11,346 nucleotides of DNA from Bacteroidales bacterium (GTDB lineage: Bacteria; Bacteroidota; Bacteroidia; Bacteroidales; UBA12077), in the NCBI GenBank assembly GCA_030156305.1, contig JASGMZ010000080.1, positions 1 to 11,346 on the forward strand. Reading direction: 5' to 3'. Of the stretch, positions 1 through 7,853 are shown piece after piece. The notes below the pieces were generated by a model. That model was not told where the DNA came from and did no database searches. It was given only the letters and a program-made list of their open reading frames with translations. A program made the position numbers and the translations under genes. Each line of letters starts with the position of its first letter. The first letter of the stretch is position 1.

Positions 1-776
1 AAGGAATCAAGCTCAGGACAAACTTTTTTTAATTCGCCGTAAACATTTAAACATTTCACCAATTCACTCCAGTAATATGCATTGTCTTTTATGCCGGTGT
101 TTATAAAGAAATGCAGCATTTTGAGTTTTATATTGGGATTTTCTTTAACCTGTTTTTTATAAAACGGAACAATGTCTTTATATCCAATACCTAAACGAGA
201 AGTATAAAATTCGAATTTTGGCTCTTCTTCAGAGGCAATTCGAATCCCAATCTGAAAGGGTACTTCAATTAGCTCTTCCAGCTGTTCCAGTTCTTTAAAA
301 TTATCAACTACGGGGATTGTATTATAAAATCCGCTATTAATTAACTGGGCAATATTTTCAATGTAAGCTTCGCGTTTAAATCCATTACAAATAATATAGG
401 AGGATTTGCTGATTTTTTTTTCTTCGTAAAGTTTTTTAACAATATTTATATCGAAAGCAGATGAGGTTTCAATATGAATATCATTTTTAAGGGCTTCGTG
501 TAGTACGTGTTTAAAATGGGAACTTTTGGTGCAATAACAGTAATAATAATTGCTTTTATAATTAACTTTTTCCATGGCGTTATGGAACCATTTTTTTGCC
601 CTTGTTATCTGATTGGAGATTTGCGGCAGATAAGTAAATTTTAAGGGGGATCCATATTCTTCAATCATATCCATCAAAGGAATGTTGTGAAAAAGCAAGT
701 TGTCATCTTCTAAACTAAACTCCATTTGTGGAAAATCGAAGGTTTGTTCTATTAAGTCTATGTATTTAATCTTCAC
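1..776 (-). CDS. speA: Arginine decarboxylase (biosynthetic, PLP-dependent fold type III), N-terminal part
   Basis: Only the first 258 codons are in the window; the C-terminus lies beyond the left edge. The start resembles Bacteroidota arginine decarboxylases (KIKYIDLIEQTFDFP near residues 2-16). The motif YCYCTKSSHF (79-88) carries the likely PLP-binding lysine, K84. IHIETSSAFDI (100-110) and IICNGFKR (128-135) follow, as expected for the alanine-racemase-like barrel. The enzyme converts arginine to agmatine in the cytoplasm, the first step to putrescine and spermidine. The start is inferred: an in-frame TAA lies six codons upstream, no ATG falls between it and this GTG, and the next ATG (codon 18) would remove the conserved N-terminus. 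An out-of-frame ATG overlaps the GTG. It is transcribed leftward, and the terminator at 891-927 separates it from the gene upstream. The family is clear; arginine as the substrate is inferred from family resemblance. Confidence 0.85.
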   Translation of the reverse strand, partial: MKIKYIDLIEQTFDFPQMEFSLEDDNLLFHNIPLMDMIEEYGSPLKFTYLPQISNQITRAKKWFHNAMEKVNYKSNYYYCYCTKSSHFKHVLHEALKNDIHIETSSAFDINIVKKLYEEKKISKSSYIICNGFKREAYIENIAQLINSGFYNTIPVVDNFKELEQLEELIEVPFQIGIRIASEEEPKFEFYTSRLGIGYKDIVPFYKKQVKENPNIKLKMLHFFINTGIKDNAYYWSELVKCLNVYGELKKVCPELDS

Positions 777-890
777 CTCATAAAAATTTGATTAATTAAT
801 AATAAGCAAATTAAATATTTTTATTGATATAAATATCTATTATGCACTTATGAAATTAAGGGGAAGTTCTCTTTTTTTCAATTAGCGAGG

Positions 891-927
891 AAATAAAAAA
901 ATAAAAGCCGCAATTTTTGCGGCTTTT
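891..927 (-). terminator. Rho-independent terminator of the HU/SPOR gene
   Basis: A perfect 11-bp stem (903-913 with 917-927, core GCCGCAA/TTGCGGC) closes a 3-base loop. Read on the minus strand it is followed by a T-rich run (902 down to 891). It lies about 20 bases past the stop codon of the HU/SPOR gene and before the arginine decarboxylase start, so the decarboxylase probably has its own promoter in 777-890. I see no convincing TAnnTTTG/TTTG pair there. Confidence 0.85.
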
Positions 928-945
928 GCAATAAAAAAATCTTTA

Positions 946-2103
946 TTAATAATACAGTATCCATGCTTTTAATCCTTTTTCCTGTGTTAAAAAGCGATAT
1001 TCAGCTAAAGCTTTTCTTTTATCGGCAAAAGAGTTGTAGCTTACTGCATGCATTCCATTTCTTTCGCCCAGTTTTTCAGCATTATAACCTTGTTTTTTTA
1101 AATCTTCCAAGAATCTGTCGGCGTATTTCTCGTTTTTAAAACTTCCAGCTATGATGTAATACTTTTTTTGTGCAGCCGTAGCTGTTTTTGTTTCTTGTTT
1201 TGCAGGTGAAGTTGTTTTTTTATCGGTTTCTGCTTTTACCTTATCGCTTGTTTTTTCTCCAGCTTCGGTTTTTGTATCTGTTGTTTTTTGTTGGCTATCG
1301 GCTTGTTTTGCTGTTTGTTCTTTAGCTGAAGTGTCCTTTTTTTGTTGTGCTAATTCTGTTTTGGCTTTTGCATCTTTATCTTTTGAAAAGATAGCTTCAA
1401 TTTTATCAATATTAATTAAAGCAAAAATGATTAAAATAGCAATGGGCACGCCAATAGCAACTGTCCAAACAACACTTTTATTAAGCGATTTTTTTCCTTT
1501 TTGGTAGGTGGTTGTTTTTTGGGTTTGTGGTTTGGCAGGTTCTTCTTTTTTGGTTGTAAATTCTTTGAGTTTAGACTCCTTAGCAGGTTCTTCTTTTTTG
1601 ATTTCTTCTTTCTTCGTCGCTTCTTTTTTATCTTCTTCCTCGGTTTTTTTAGCTTTAGCAGCAGATGTTTTTTGCGTTGTTGTTTTTGTTGTTTCCTTTG
1701 CTGCTGAGGGAGGTGTTTTCTTTTCTTCTTTAGGGCTTTCTTCTTCTTTCTCGTTGGCTATAGTAATAAACTGCACTTTTCCCTGTTTATCAATAATAAA
1801 TTTACCAAAATCTTTAATTTCAAAAGGTTTTTCGTTGTCCAGTTCTTTTTTTACCAATTCAATAAATTCTTTGATTTTTTCAGCTGCTTGTTCTTTGGTA
1901 ATATCTTCTTTTTTAATGATATGTTTTTCTAATAACTCATCGTTAAATTTTAAGAAAGGGCTAAAGTAAACGTCTTTCAATTTCTTATCTAAGGTTTTTG
2001 CATCTTTATTTTTGGATGTTGCTCTTACTAAAAAAGCACCGAAATTTGGAACAATAACTCTGTTGTTTGTAGCCAGTAATTCCTGAATATAGGTTGCAAT
2101 CAT
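946..2103 (-). CDS. HU-CCDC81 domain / transmembrane / SPOR domain protein
   Basis: The protein has 385 residues from the ATG at 2103; a TTG two codons earlier is in frame but less likely. Residues 1-115 match the bacterial HU-CCDC81 pair of domains (IATYIQELL, VIVPNFGAFL, then FEIKDFGKF), an HU/IHF-like fold. Residues 118-210 are a Lys/Glu/Thr-rich linker. One transmembrane helix covers about 212-232 (VVWTVAIGVPIAILIIFALI). A second low-complexity stretch leads to a SPOR domain at 315-385 (YYIIAGSF, then GMHAVSYNSF), which in this family binds denuded septal peptidoglycan. The expected topology is N-terminus in the cytoplasm and SPOR in the periplasm, suggesting a role at the division site or cell wall. 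The histidine kinase gene ends 116 bases upstream on the same strand, and a strong terminator follows. Domain calls are confident; the cellular role is inferred. Confidence 0.85.
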   Translation of the reverse strand: MIATYIQELLATNNRVIVPNFGAFLVRATSKNKDAKTLDKKLKDVYFSPFLKFNDELLEKHIIKKEDITKEQAAEKIKEFIELVKKELDNEKPFEIKDFGKFIIDKQGKVQFITIANEKEEESPKEEKKTPPSAAKETTKTTTQKTSAAKAKKTEEEDKKEATKKEEIKKEEPAKESKLKEFTTKKEEPAKPQTQKTTTYQKGKKSLNKSVVWTVAIGVPIAILIIFALINIDKIEAIFSKDKDAKAKTELAQQKKDTSAKEQTAKQADSQQKTTDTKTEAGEKTSDKVKAETDKKTTSPAKQETKTATAAQKKYYIIAGSFKNEKYADRFLEDLKKQGYNAEKLGERNGMHAVSYNSFADKRKALAEYRFLTQEKGLKAWILYY

Positions 2104-2219
2104 AACCAAAATTTTTAAGTTGTTAGCTTTTAAGGGTATAAATGTATAAATTTTATTGTAAAATTTGAAGTGTTGATACGATTAAGTTTATCTATTATCA
2201 TTAAAAAAAATAAAAACGG

Positions 2220-5200
2220 TTAATTTTTTGAAAAAGCGTTATTAATTGCTGTAAAAAGTTTTTTAATATTAATAGGTTTGGCTATATAATTATCGCATCC
2301 TGCGTTGAGGCATCTTTGTTTATCTTCATCGTTGGTAAATGCTGATTGTGCAATAATTTTAAGATCATGTTTCGTTTTTTTTATTTCTTTAGCTGCTTCA
2401 TATCCATCCATAATGGGCATTTTTAAATCCATAATTACCAAATCAATGTTGTTTTTTAAACACAAATCAACCGCTTCTTTCCCGTCTTTTGCCCACATTA
2501 TTTTAGCATTGGTTGTGCTTAATATTTCTTTCAGGTAAGTATAGTTACTATCAATATCTTCGGCTATTAAGAACACTTTATCTTTCCAGTCAAAAGTTAC
2601 AGGAGTAAGTTTTTGAATAGCGGTTTTTTTGTTTTGGTTTTTAATATCCAAAGGAAGGGTAAAATAAATGTTTGTTCCTTGTTGCGGAGTGGATTGCACC
2701 CATATTTCGCCACCCAGGTGATGAACAATTTTCTTGGCAATGGTTAACCCCAAGCCTGTTCCTCCGTATTCACGCGTAAATGATTCGTCCACTTGTCTGA
2801 AAAGGTCGTAAATCATCTCAAATTTATCATTGGCAATTCCTATTCCCGAATCAATAACATAGAATTGAATTTTGTTATCATCTTTGATGATAGAATAACC
2901 AAACTCAACAAAACCTTGTTGCGTAAATTTTACAGCATTTTCAATTAAATTAAAAAGTACTTGTTTCAAACGAATAGTATTGGTTATAAAAGAAAAATCT
3001 TTATTTTGCACCCCTTTATTCAGCGACAGGCGAAGGTCTTTTTTAGGGTCTTGTTCAATTTTAATGCTGAAAGAAACATATAAGTCTAGCAGCAACTTAT
3101 TGATGTAGCATTTTGAATAACTAATTTTGAAACTGCCCGATTGTATTTTGGAAATATCTATTACATCATCAATTAGTTTAAGTAAGTTTTGGCTGTTTTC
3201 GTTAATTAGGTTGTTGAGTTTTATTTTTTCTTCGTAGGGCAGATCTTGGTCGAGCAATAAGCTTGAAAATCCAATAATGGCATTTAGAGGTGTTCTGATT
3301 TCGTGGGATAGATTAGCCAGAAAGGCTGTTTTTAAACGATTTGATTCTTCGGCTTGTTCTTTAGCCAACACTAATTCTTTTTCGTTTTTTTTTCGTTTTG
3401 AAATGTCTTCGGCGATTATTATAAAATGAGTAATTTCATTTTTGCTGTTTTTAACCGGTGAAATGGAGGCTAATTCCCAATATAATTCTCCATTTTTTTT
3501 GCGATTTTGGATTTCTCCCTGCCAGTCATGGCCATGTGAAACGGTATTCATAATATCTTTGTAGATAGGTTTAACCGATTCCGAACCGGTTAAAATTCCC
3601 ACTTTTTCGCCCAACACTTCTTCAGGAGTATAACCTGTAAATTTTGTAAAAACAGGATTTACATATTCAATTTGTCCTTTTAAGTTGGTAATGATAACGC
3701 ATACCGGAGAATGTTGAATGGCATTGGACAATTTCTTCAGCTCATATTCTGTTTTTTTCTTTTGGGTAATATCTATGGATAAACCGCCGATCTTCCAGGT
3801 ATTATCTGCTGCTCTAAATCTAAACTTATGGGTTTGGTAGGTAATAAGTTCACCTGTTTTGTCGGGTAACTGCTCTTCTTCAACTAATACTTCTCCGTTA
3901 ATGGCTCGTTGGTCTTCTTTAGTTATCCGGTGGGCATATTTATCAGGAAAAATTTGCTGTGGGGTTTTGTTTAGGCAGTTTTCTGAAGAGTAAACAGCAT
4001 CCATATATTTATTCATATATACCAAGCGGGAATCCTCATCTTTAATAAAAACACCTAATGGTAAGTTGTCCATAAAAATGGAAAATTGTTGCTCGGTTCT
4101 TCGCAGCGTTTCTTCAATCTCCGTCCGTAGGGAAATGTCTTTAAAATCTTCGATAATTCCCAGAATGTCTCCGTTTTGTCCTTTAAAAGCAACGGAGGTT
4201 AAAATACCTGGAATAATTTTCCCTGTTTTATTTCTTTTTTTGATATCCTGTTCAACACGTTCTTCTCCATTTTTTACCAGGTTTAAAGGGCATTCGGCGG
4301 TATGACAATAGGGACCGGGAAAAATATTGTAACATTTTTTCCCTTCAGCATCTTCTTTACTTATTCCGGATATCATTGTAAAGGTTCGGTTTACTCTCAA
4401 TATATTATAATTAATATCGATTAACCGCATGCTGTTTCCTGTCGTATTAAAGATTTGGTTTAACTCTGCATTCGTGTCGATGATCTCTTTTGTTTTTTTC
4501 GCCAAACGCTTATCGATACTATCTTGTAAATTAAAAAATTTGTTTAAAAGCAAGTTGAACGAAAAATGAAGAATGATAAAGGTAATAGCTAAAATGAAAA
4601 AGATTATTAATATAGCGCGATAAACCGAAGCAAGAAAAGCATTGTGGAGTTTGGAGATATCTTTAAGAAAAATTACACCCACAAATCCATCGTCTTTAAA
4701 ACTATTTTGTATTTCTACCAGATCAACAGAGTAATACTTATCGCGATAGTTAATCTTTCCTTTTTCAAAAATGTTATTTTCTTCTAAAATCGATGTGAAA
4801 AAATCAAGGTTAAACAATGAGTGGATAATGATATTATCTTTTTTTGGCGAGCCGGAAAAGTGATGTTTTATGCCCTCTGTTATTTTTTGGTTATCGAACA
4901 AGGTACCAATAATAACATCATGTTCTTTGGATACTTCTTCTACAATTTCGTTTTCGCGAATACCAAATTCTATACATCCAATATAATTACCCTCATAAAT
5001 GATGGGTTCAATAATTTTATAAAACAATTGAGCATCATAAAATTCGAAAGCCGATTTTCTGATTTGTTTTTTGTTTACGTTAGCAACCAGCGATGACGGA
5101 TCAGCAAATTTCATCTGTTCGCTTGGGCCGGTTTCCATATTTAATGCCAGGGAATTATCTTTATAATAAAAGTTTAGGACAAAATGATAAGGATCTTCAT

Positions 5201-5504
5201 TTTTTAATACAGAATAATACGGAAAAACGTGTTTGTATAGATCATCTATCTTTTGCGAGTTAAACCTTTGCTTTATTTCCGGATTATTCACAAAATATTG
5301 GATTTTTTCCCTGTAATGGCTATTGGTCGTATAAAGGATGTGTTTTATCTCTACACTTGTAATTTCATTGTCTTTCTGTATTTGCCAATCGAGATATTGT
5401 CGATAGTTTTTCAGGCTTAAATAAAAATAAATTGAACATAAAACCAATAGCACTGATATAACAGCGATTATGGTTCTGTTTTTTAATTTTTTTTCAACTT
5501 CCAT
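2220..5504 (-). CDS. Hybrid sensor histidine kinase with three PAS domains and a C-terminal receiver
   Basis: This is a 1094-residue inner-membrane signalling protein. Transmembrane helices at about 11-31 and 295-320 enclose a periplasmic sensor of about 260 residues, possibly Cache-like (EGNYIGCIEFGI at 171-182). Three PAS domains follow (about 345-460, 470-582, 592-705), then a short coiled coil. HisKA has its phosphorylated His at 734 (SHEIRTPLNAIIGF). HATPase_c has the N box (N852, N856), DSGIGI (885-890) and GGTGLGL (914-920). The receiver (976-1092) has acidic E982/D983, phospho-acceptor D1026 (DLKMPIMDG) and K1076. All catalytic residues are present, so an intact phosphorelay protein is expected. 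PAS1 holds a Cys-rich motif (C391, C400, C405). There is no output domain, and no separate regulator or phosphotransfer protein is nearby. AAGGAG lies 13 bases before the ATG. The signal sensed is unknown. Confidence 0.93.
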   Translation of the reverse strand: MEVEKKLKNRTIIAVISVLLVLCSIYFYLSLKNYRQYLDWQIQKDNEITSVEIKHILYTTNSHYREKIQYFVNNPEIKQRFNSQKIDDLYKHVFPYYSVLKNEDPYHFVLNFYYKDNSLALNMETGPSEQMKFADPSSLVANVNKKQIRKSAFEFYDAQLFYKIIEPIIYEGNYIGCIEFGIRENEIVEEVSKEHDVIIGTLFDNQKITEGIKHHFSGSPKKDNIIIHSLFNLDFFTSILEENNIFEKGKINYRDKYYSVDLVEIQNSFKDDGFVGVIFLKDISKLHNAFLASVYRAILIIFFILAITFIILHFSFNLLLNKFFNLQDSIDKRLAKKTKEIIDTNAELNQIFNTTGNSMRLIDINYNILRVNRTFTMISGISKEDAEGKKCYNIFPGPYCHTAECPLNLVKNGEERVEQDIKKRNKTGKIIPGILTSVAFKGQNGDILGIIEDFKDISLRTEIEETLRRTEQQFSIFMDNLPLGVFIKDEDSRLVYMNKYMDAVYSSENCLNKTPQQIFPDKYAHRITKEDQRAINGEVLVEEEQLPDKTGELITYQTHKFRFRAADNTWKIGGLSIDITQKKKTEYELKKLSNAIQHSPVCVIITNLKGQIEYVNPVFTKFTGYTPEEVLGEKVGILTGSESVKPIYKDIMNTVSHGHDWQGEIQNRKKNGELYWELASISPVKNSKNEITHFIIIAEDISKRKKNEKELVLAKEQAEESNRLKTAFLANLSHEIRTPLNAIIGFSSLLLDQDLPYEEKIKLNNLINENSQNLLKLIDDVIDISKIQSGSFKISYSKCYINKLLLDLYVSFSIKIEQDPKKDLRLSLNKGVQNKDFSFITNTIRLKQVLFNLIENAVKFTQQGFVEFGYSIIKDDNKIQFYVIDSGIGIANDKFEMIYDLFRQVDESFTREYGGTGLGLTIAKKIVHHLGGEIWVQSTPQQGTNIYFTLPLDIKNQNKKTAIQKLTPVTFDWKDKVFLIAEDIDSNYTYLKEILSTTNAKIMWAKDGKEAVDLCLKNNIDLVIMDLKMPIMDGYEAAKEIKKTKHDLKIIAQSAFTNDEDKQRCLNAGCDNYIAKPINIKKLFTAINNAFSKN

Positions 5505-5702
5505 TAAGTGATTATAACTCCTTAATTAAAACACAAGCCACAAATAAAGTAAAAATAATCTTAAGTAAAAAGTTACGGTTGTTAGGTTTGTAAACTTTTT
5601 ATTAAAAACACGAGGAATATTTTTTTAAGCATTGTTAATAACTTCTTAAATATTAAATTGATATTGTGAAATAACGGATGAATTTGTATTTTTAAACCAC
5701 CG
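5505..5702. promoter_or_regulatory. Divergent intergenic region between kinase and PagL-like gene
   Basis: This AT-rich spacer must hold the start signals of both divergent genes. For the leftward kinase a weak -7-like TTTATTTG (complement of 5541-5548) is visible, with no good TTTG partner. An imperfect inverted repeat pairs AAAAAGTT (5567-5574) with AACTTTTT (5593-5600), extended by AC/GT across one bulged base; it could be an operator or a chance AT-rich hairpin. No small gene is visible. Confidence 0.35.
5658..5686 (+). promoter_or_regulatory. Candidate Bacteroidota-type promoter of the PagL-like gene
   Basis: TGAATTTG (5679-5686) matches seven of eight positions of the Bacteroidota -7 consensus TAnnTTTG. 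A TTG (5658-5660) lies 18 bases upstream, in the usual place of the -33 element. Transcription from here would leave only a very short leader before the ATG at 5703, so the call is tentative. Confidence 0.35.
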
Positions 5703-6800
5703 ATGATTAGTAAAAACATAACAAAATACTATTTGTTTTTTCTTGTCTTCCTGTTATTCTATCAGTCTCTTTTGGGTCAGGAAGAGAAAAAGAATCCTGT
5801 ATCAATCGCTATTAAACCACAATATGGATTCATCCTGCCACATTCGAGTAAAGTAGAACATCTTACCCATACCAATCCCTTTGGAGTTGAATTGGAATAT
5901 GCCTGGATTATGCTACAAGATAAGAATTGGCAGCAATGTAATTGTTATTCTAAAATGGGTGCTTCATTTCTGTATGTTAATTATGCAAATCCCGATATTG
6001 TTGGTAGTTCTTACAATCTGATTGGTTTTGCCGAACCCTTTTTATTTCGCACCCGTCAATTTCTACTGACTACCAGAATGGGTGTTGGTATTAGTGTATT
6101 AGATAAAATTTATGATGAGCATCATAATCCAGACAATCAGTTTTTCTCAACGCATATTAGTTTTATTGTGCATGTTGATGCTAATGGATATTATAAGCTT
6201 ACAGAAAAACTTAAGCTTTTATTATTTGGTAAATATTGTCATATATCGAATGGTGGAATAAAAGATCCAAATTATGGAATGAATTTTCCTACGTTTGGTT
6301 TAGGGTTTAACTATCAGCCCGAAGGAGCAGTTGATTTCAAAGAGCGGGAGAAAGGAATTTTTAAACCGGCATTTTTTTATGGAATATATCCTTTTGGAAC
6401 CATCGAATCGGTTTCGGCAGATGACGATAACCCCGAGAAATCAACAATCGTAATCGGTTTATATGCAATTGTGGGACGAACCGTGAGTAAATTGAATGGC
6501 TTTAGCATTGGCTTAGATTATATTTACGATGGAGCAAAGAAAGAAGAGCTTGCAAGGGCAGGGATTGATAAAGATCATCAACAGCTATCGCTGTTGTTAG
6601 GACATCATTTACAATTTGGGAAGTTTGACTTTTCGCAGCATTGGGGTACCTACCTTTATGCTCCCGACAAACCTCGCAACTTTTTTCAGCGGTACAGCCT
6701 TTCCTATCAGTTTACCAAACATTTATCGGGAGGGGTTACCCTAAAAGTTCATGGCGATGCAGCCGATAATTTTAATGTACTGGTGGGGGTAATTTTTTAA
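5703..6800 (+). CDS. PagL-like acyloxyacyl hydrolase (outer-membrane beta-barrel)
   Basis: The 365-residue protein has a signal peptide (about 1-25, hydrophobic YYLFFLVFLLFY, cleavage probably near LLGQ) and ends in Phe, as outer-membrane barrels do. Residues 30-210 resemble the PagL/acyloxyacyl hydrolase family, which removes a 3-O-acyl chain from lipid A. The signature HISNGGIKDPNYGMN (180-194) carries the His-x-Ser dyad at H180/S182. The Glu of the PagL triad, expected 14 residues after the His, is replaced by N194. After the PagL-like part about 150 more residues with alternating aromatic strands (215-365) suggest extra barrel strands; PagL itself is a small eight-stranded barrel of about 150 residues. 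It diverges from the kinase gene, which might regulate it (inference). It could be a true deacylase using a changed triad or a barrel that binds lipid without cutting it. Confidence 0.75.
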   Translation: MISKNITKYYLFFLVFLLFYQSLLGQEEKKNPVSIAIKPQYGFILPHSSKVEHLTHTNPFGVELEYAWIMLQDKNWQQCNCYSKMGASFLYVNYANPDIVGSSYNLIGFAEPFLFRTRQFLLTTRMGVGISVLDKIYDEHHNPDNQFFSTHISFIVHVDANGYYKLTEKLKLLLFGKYCHISNGGIKDPNYGMNFPTFGLGFNYQPEGAVDFKEREKGIFKPAFFYGIYPFGTIESVSADDDNPEKSTIVIGLYAIVGRTVSKLNGFSIGLDYIYDGAKKEELARAGIDKDHQQLSLLLGHHLQFGKFDFSQHWGTYLYAPDKPRNFFQRYSLSYQFTKHLSGGVTLKVHGDAADNFNVLVGVIF

Positions 6801-6823
6801 ATGATTCTCTTTTGTTAAATTTG
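6793..6823 (+). promoter_or_regulatory. Candidate Bacteroidota-type promoter of the ferritin/VIT1 gene
   Basis: TAAATTTG (6816-6823) is an exact match to the -7 consensus TAnnTTTG. A T-run (6793-6798) stands about 19 bases upstream where TTTG is expected. It overlaps the stop codon of the gene before and lies 28 bases before the next ATG, so the ferritin/VIT1 gene may be transcribed separately even though the genes are only 51 bases apart. Confidence 0.45.
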
Positions 6824-6851
6824 TTAGCGAAAATAAATAAAGCATAAAGCC

Positions 6852-7733
6852 ATGAGCAAAAATAAACTAACCCCCGGCCAGATAAAGCAAATAAAACAGT
6901 TTCAGCGAAACGAAATTACCGAATATCACATCTATTTAAAACTATCAAAAAGAGTAAAGGATAAGAAAAATGCTCAAACGCTGCAACGTATTGGTGATGA
7001 TGAGTTTAGACACTATCATTTCTGGAAAGAGTATAGTGAGGAAGAGATAAAACCCAATCGGTGGAAAATTTTTAAGTTTTACTGGGTTTCGCGAATTTTG
7101 GGAATAACCTTTGGCATACGATTAATGGAGAATGGAGAGAAAGGAGCCCAGGAAGAGTATCTAAAAGCTTGTAAATATATACCTGAAGCGAAGCAAATTG
7201 TTATTGATGAAGATGAACACGAAGAAGCGTTGATTGGTTTACTCAAAGAGAAAAAACTCGATTATGTGGGTTCTATAGTGTTGGGTTTAAACGATGCTCT
7301 GGTTGAGCTTACCGGTACTCTTGCCGGATTAACCTTTGCCTTACAAAATACAAATCTAATAGCTGTGGCCGGATTAATTACCGGAATTGCAGCGTCATTT
7401 TCTATGGCAGCCTCGGAATATTTATCTATTAAATCGGAAGGAGATGGGTCCAATGCCCTGGCATCATCTATTTATACCGGGCTGGCCTATATTGGTACGG
7501 TGATTATTTTAATTTTACCCTTCCTGCTGTTTTCCAACTATTTTGTTTGTCTGGGGATGACCATGGCTTTTGCCATATTGATAATTCTGTTTTTTAATTA
7601 TTATATTGCTATTGCCAAAAAACTGAATTTCCGAAAACGATTCTGGGAGATGTTTGCCATTAGCATGGGTGTAGCCGCCTTTACCTTTGGAATAGGCTAT
7701 TTAATCCGGGTATTTTTAGGGGTGGATGTTTAA
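6852..7733 (+). CDS. MbfA-like ferritin-domain / VIT1-CCC1 family metal transporter
   Basis: The 293-residue protein has two parts. Residues 1-130 form a ferritin/rubrerythrin-like helical domain with candidate metal ligands E21/E24 (RNEITEYHIY), E51 and H54 (DDEFRHYHFW), E94/E97, and E122/H123 (DEDEHEEAL). Residues 137-293 are a VIT1/CCC1 membrane domain with the characteristic GLNDALVELTGTLAGLTFAL (145-164) and SMAASEYLSIKSE (184-196), and about five transmembrane helices in all. Family members carry Fe(II) or Mn(II) across membranes; in MbfA-type fusions the ferritin part is thought to capture iron for export, protecting against iron and peroxide stress. The likely site is the inner membrane, with the ferritin domain in the cytoplasm. 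The gene has a candidate promoter of its own and is followed by the inserted RAYT element. Architecture is confident; the metal and direction of transport are inferred. Confidence 0.88.
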   Translation: MSKNKLTPGQIKQIKQFQRNEITEYHIYLKLSKRVKDKKNAQTLQRIGDDEFRHYHFWKEYSEEEIKPNRWKIFKFYWVSRILGITFGIRLMENGEKGAQEEYLKACKYIPEAKQIVIDEDEHEEALIGLLKEKKLDYVGSIVLGLNDALVELTGTLAGLTFALQNTNLIAVAGLITGIAASFSMAASEYLSIKSEGDGSNALASSIYTGLAYIGTVIILILPFLLFSNYFVCLGMTMAFAILIILFFNYYIAIAKKLNFRKRFWEMFAISMGVAAFTFGIGYLIRVFLGVDV

Positions 7734-7799
7734 AGATAAATGAACCGGAATAGGAAAGAAACCCACGACATCGCTTGGAAAACTCAAGGTCTATGGAAA

Positions 7800-7828
7800 T
7801 GATACGATGACTTCAAGTCATCGTATCA
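7800..7828 (+). repeat. REP-like palindrome, copy 1 (upstream of RAYT)
   Basis: Arms TGATACGATGACTT (7800-7813) and AAGTCATCGTATCA (7815-7828) pair perfectly over 14 bases around a single central C (7814). The outer A/C at 7799/7829 breaks the pairing that continues in copy 3. It ends 25 bases before the transposase ATG, so it would form a strong hairpin in the leader of its mRNA. Confidence 0.85.
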
Positions 7829-7853
7829 CTATAAAGAAAAACACCTAATACCA

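Noticed and set aside
1501..1969. Plus-strand open frames rich in Phe, Ser and Cys
   Set aside because: They are the antisense of the Lys/Glu/Thr-rich linkers of the HU/SPOR gene; low-complexity AAA/GAA codons read backwards give TTT/TTC runs.
2104..2219. Terminator or promoter between the kinase and HU/SPOR genes
   Set aside because: A T-rich run follows the kinase stop but no stem precedes it, and the best -7-like sequence (TACATTTA on the minus strand, 2139-2146) has no TTTG partner.
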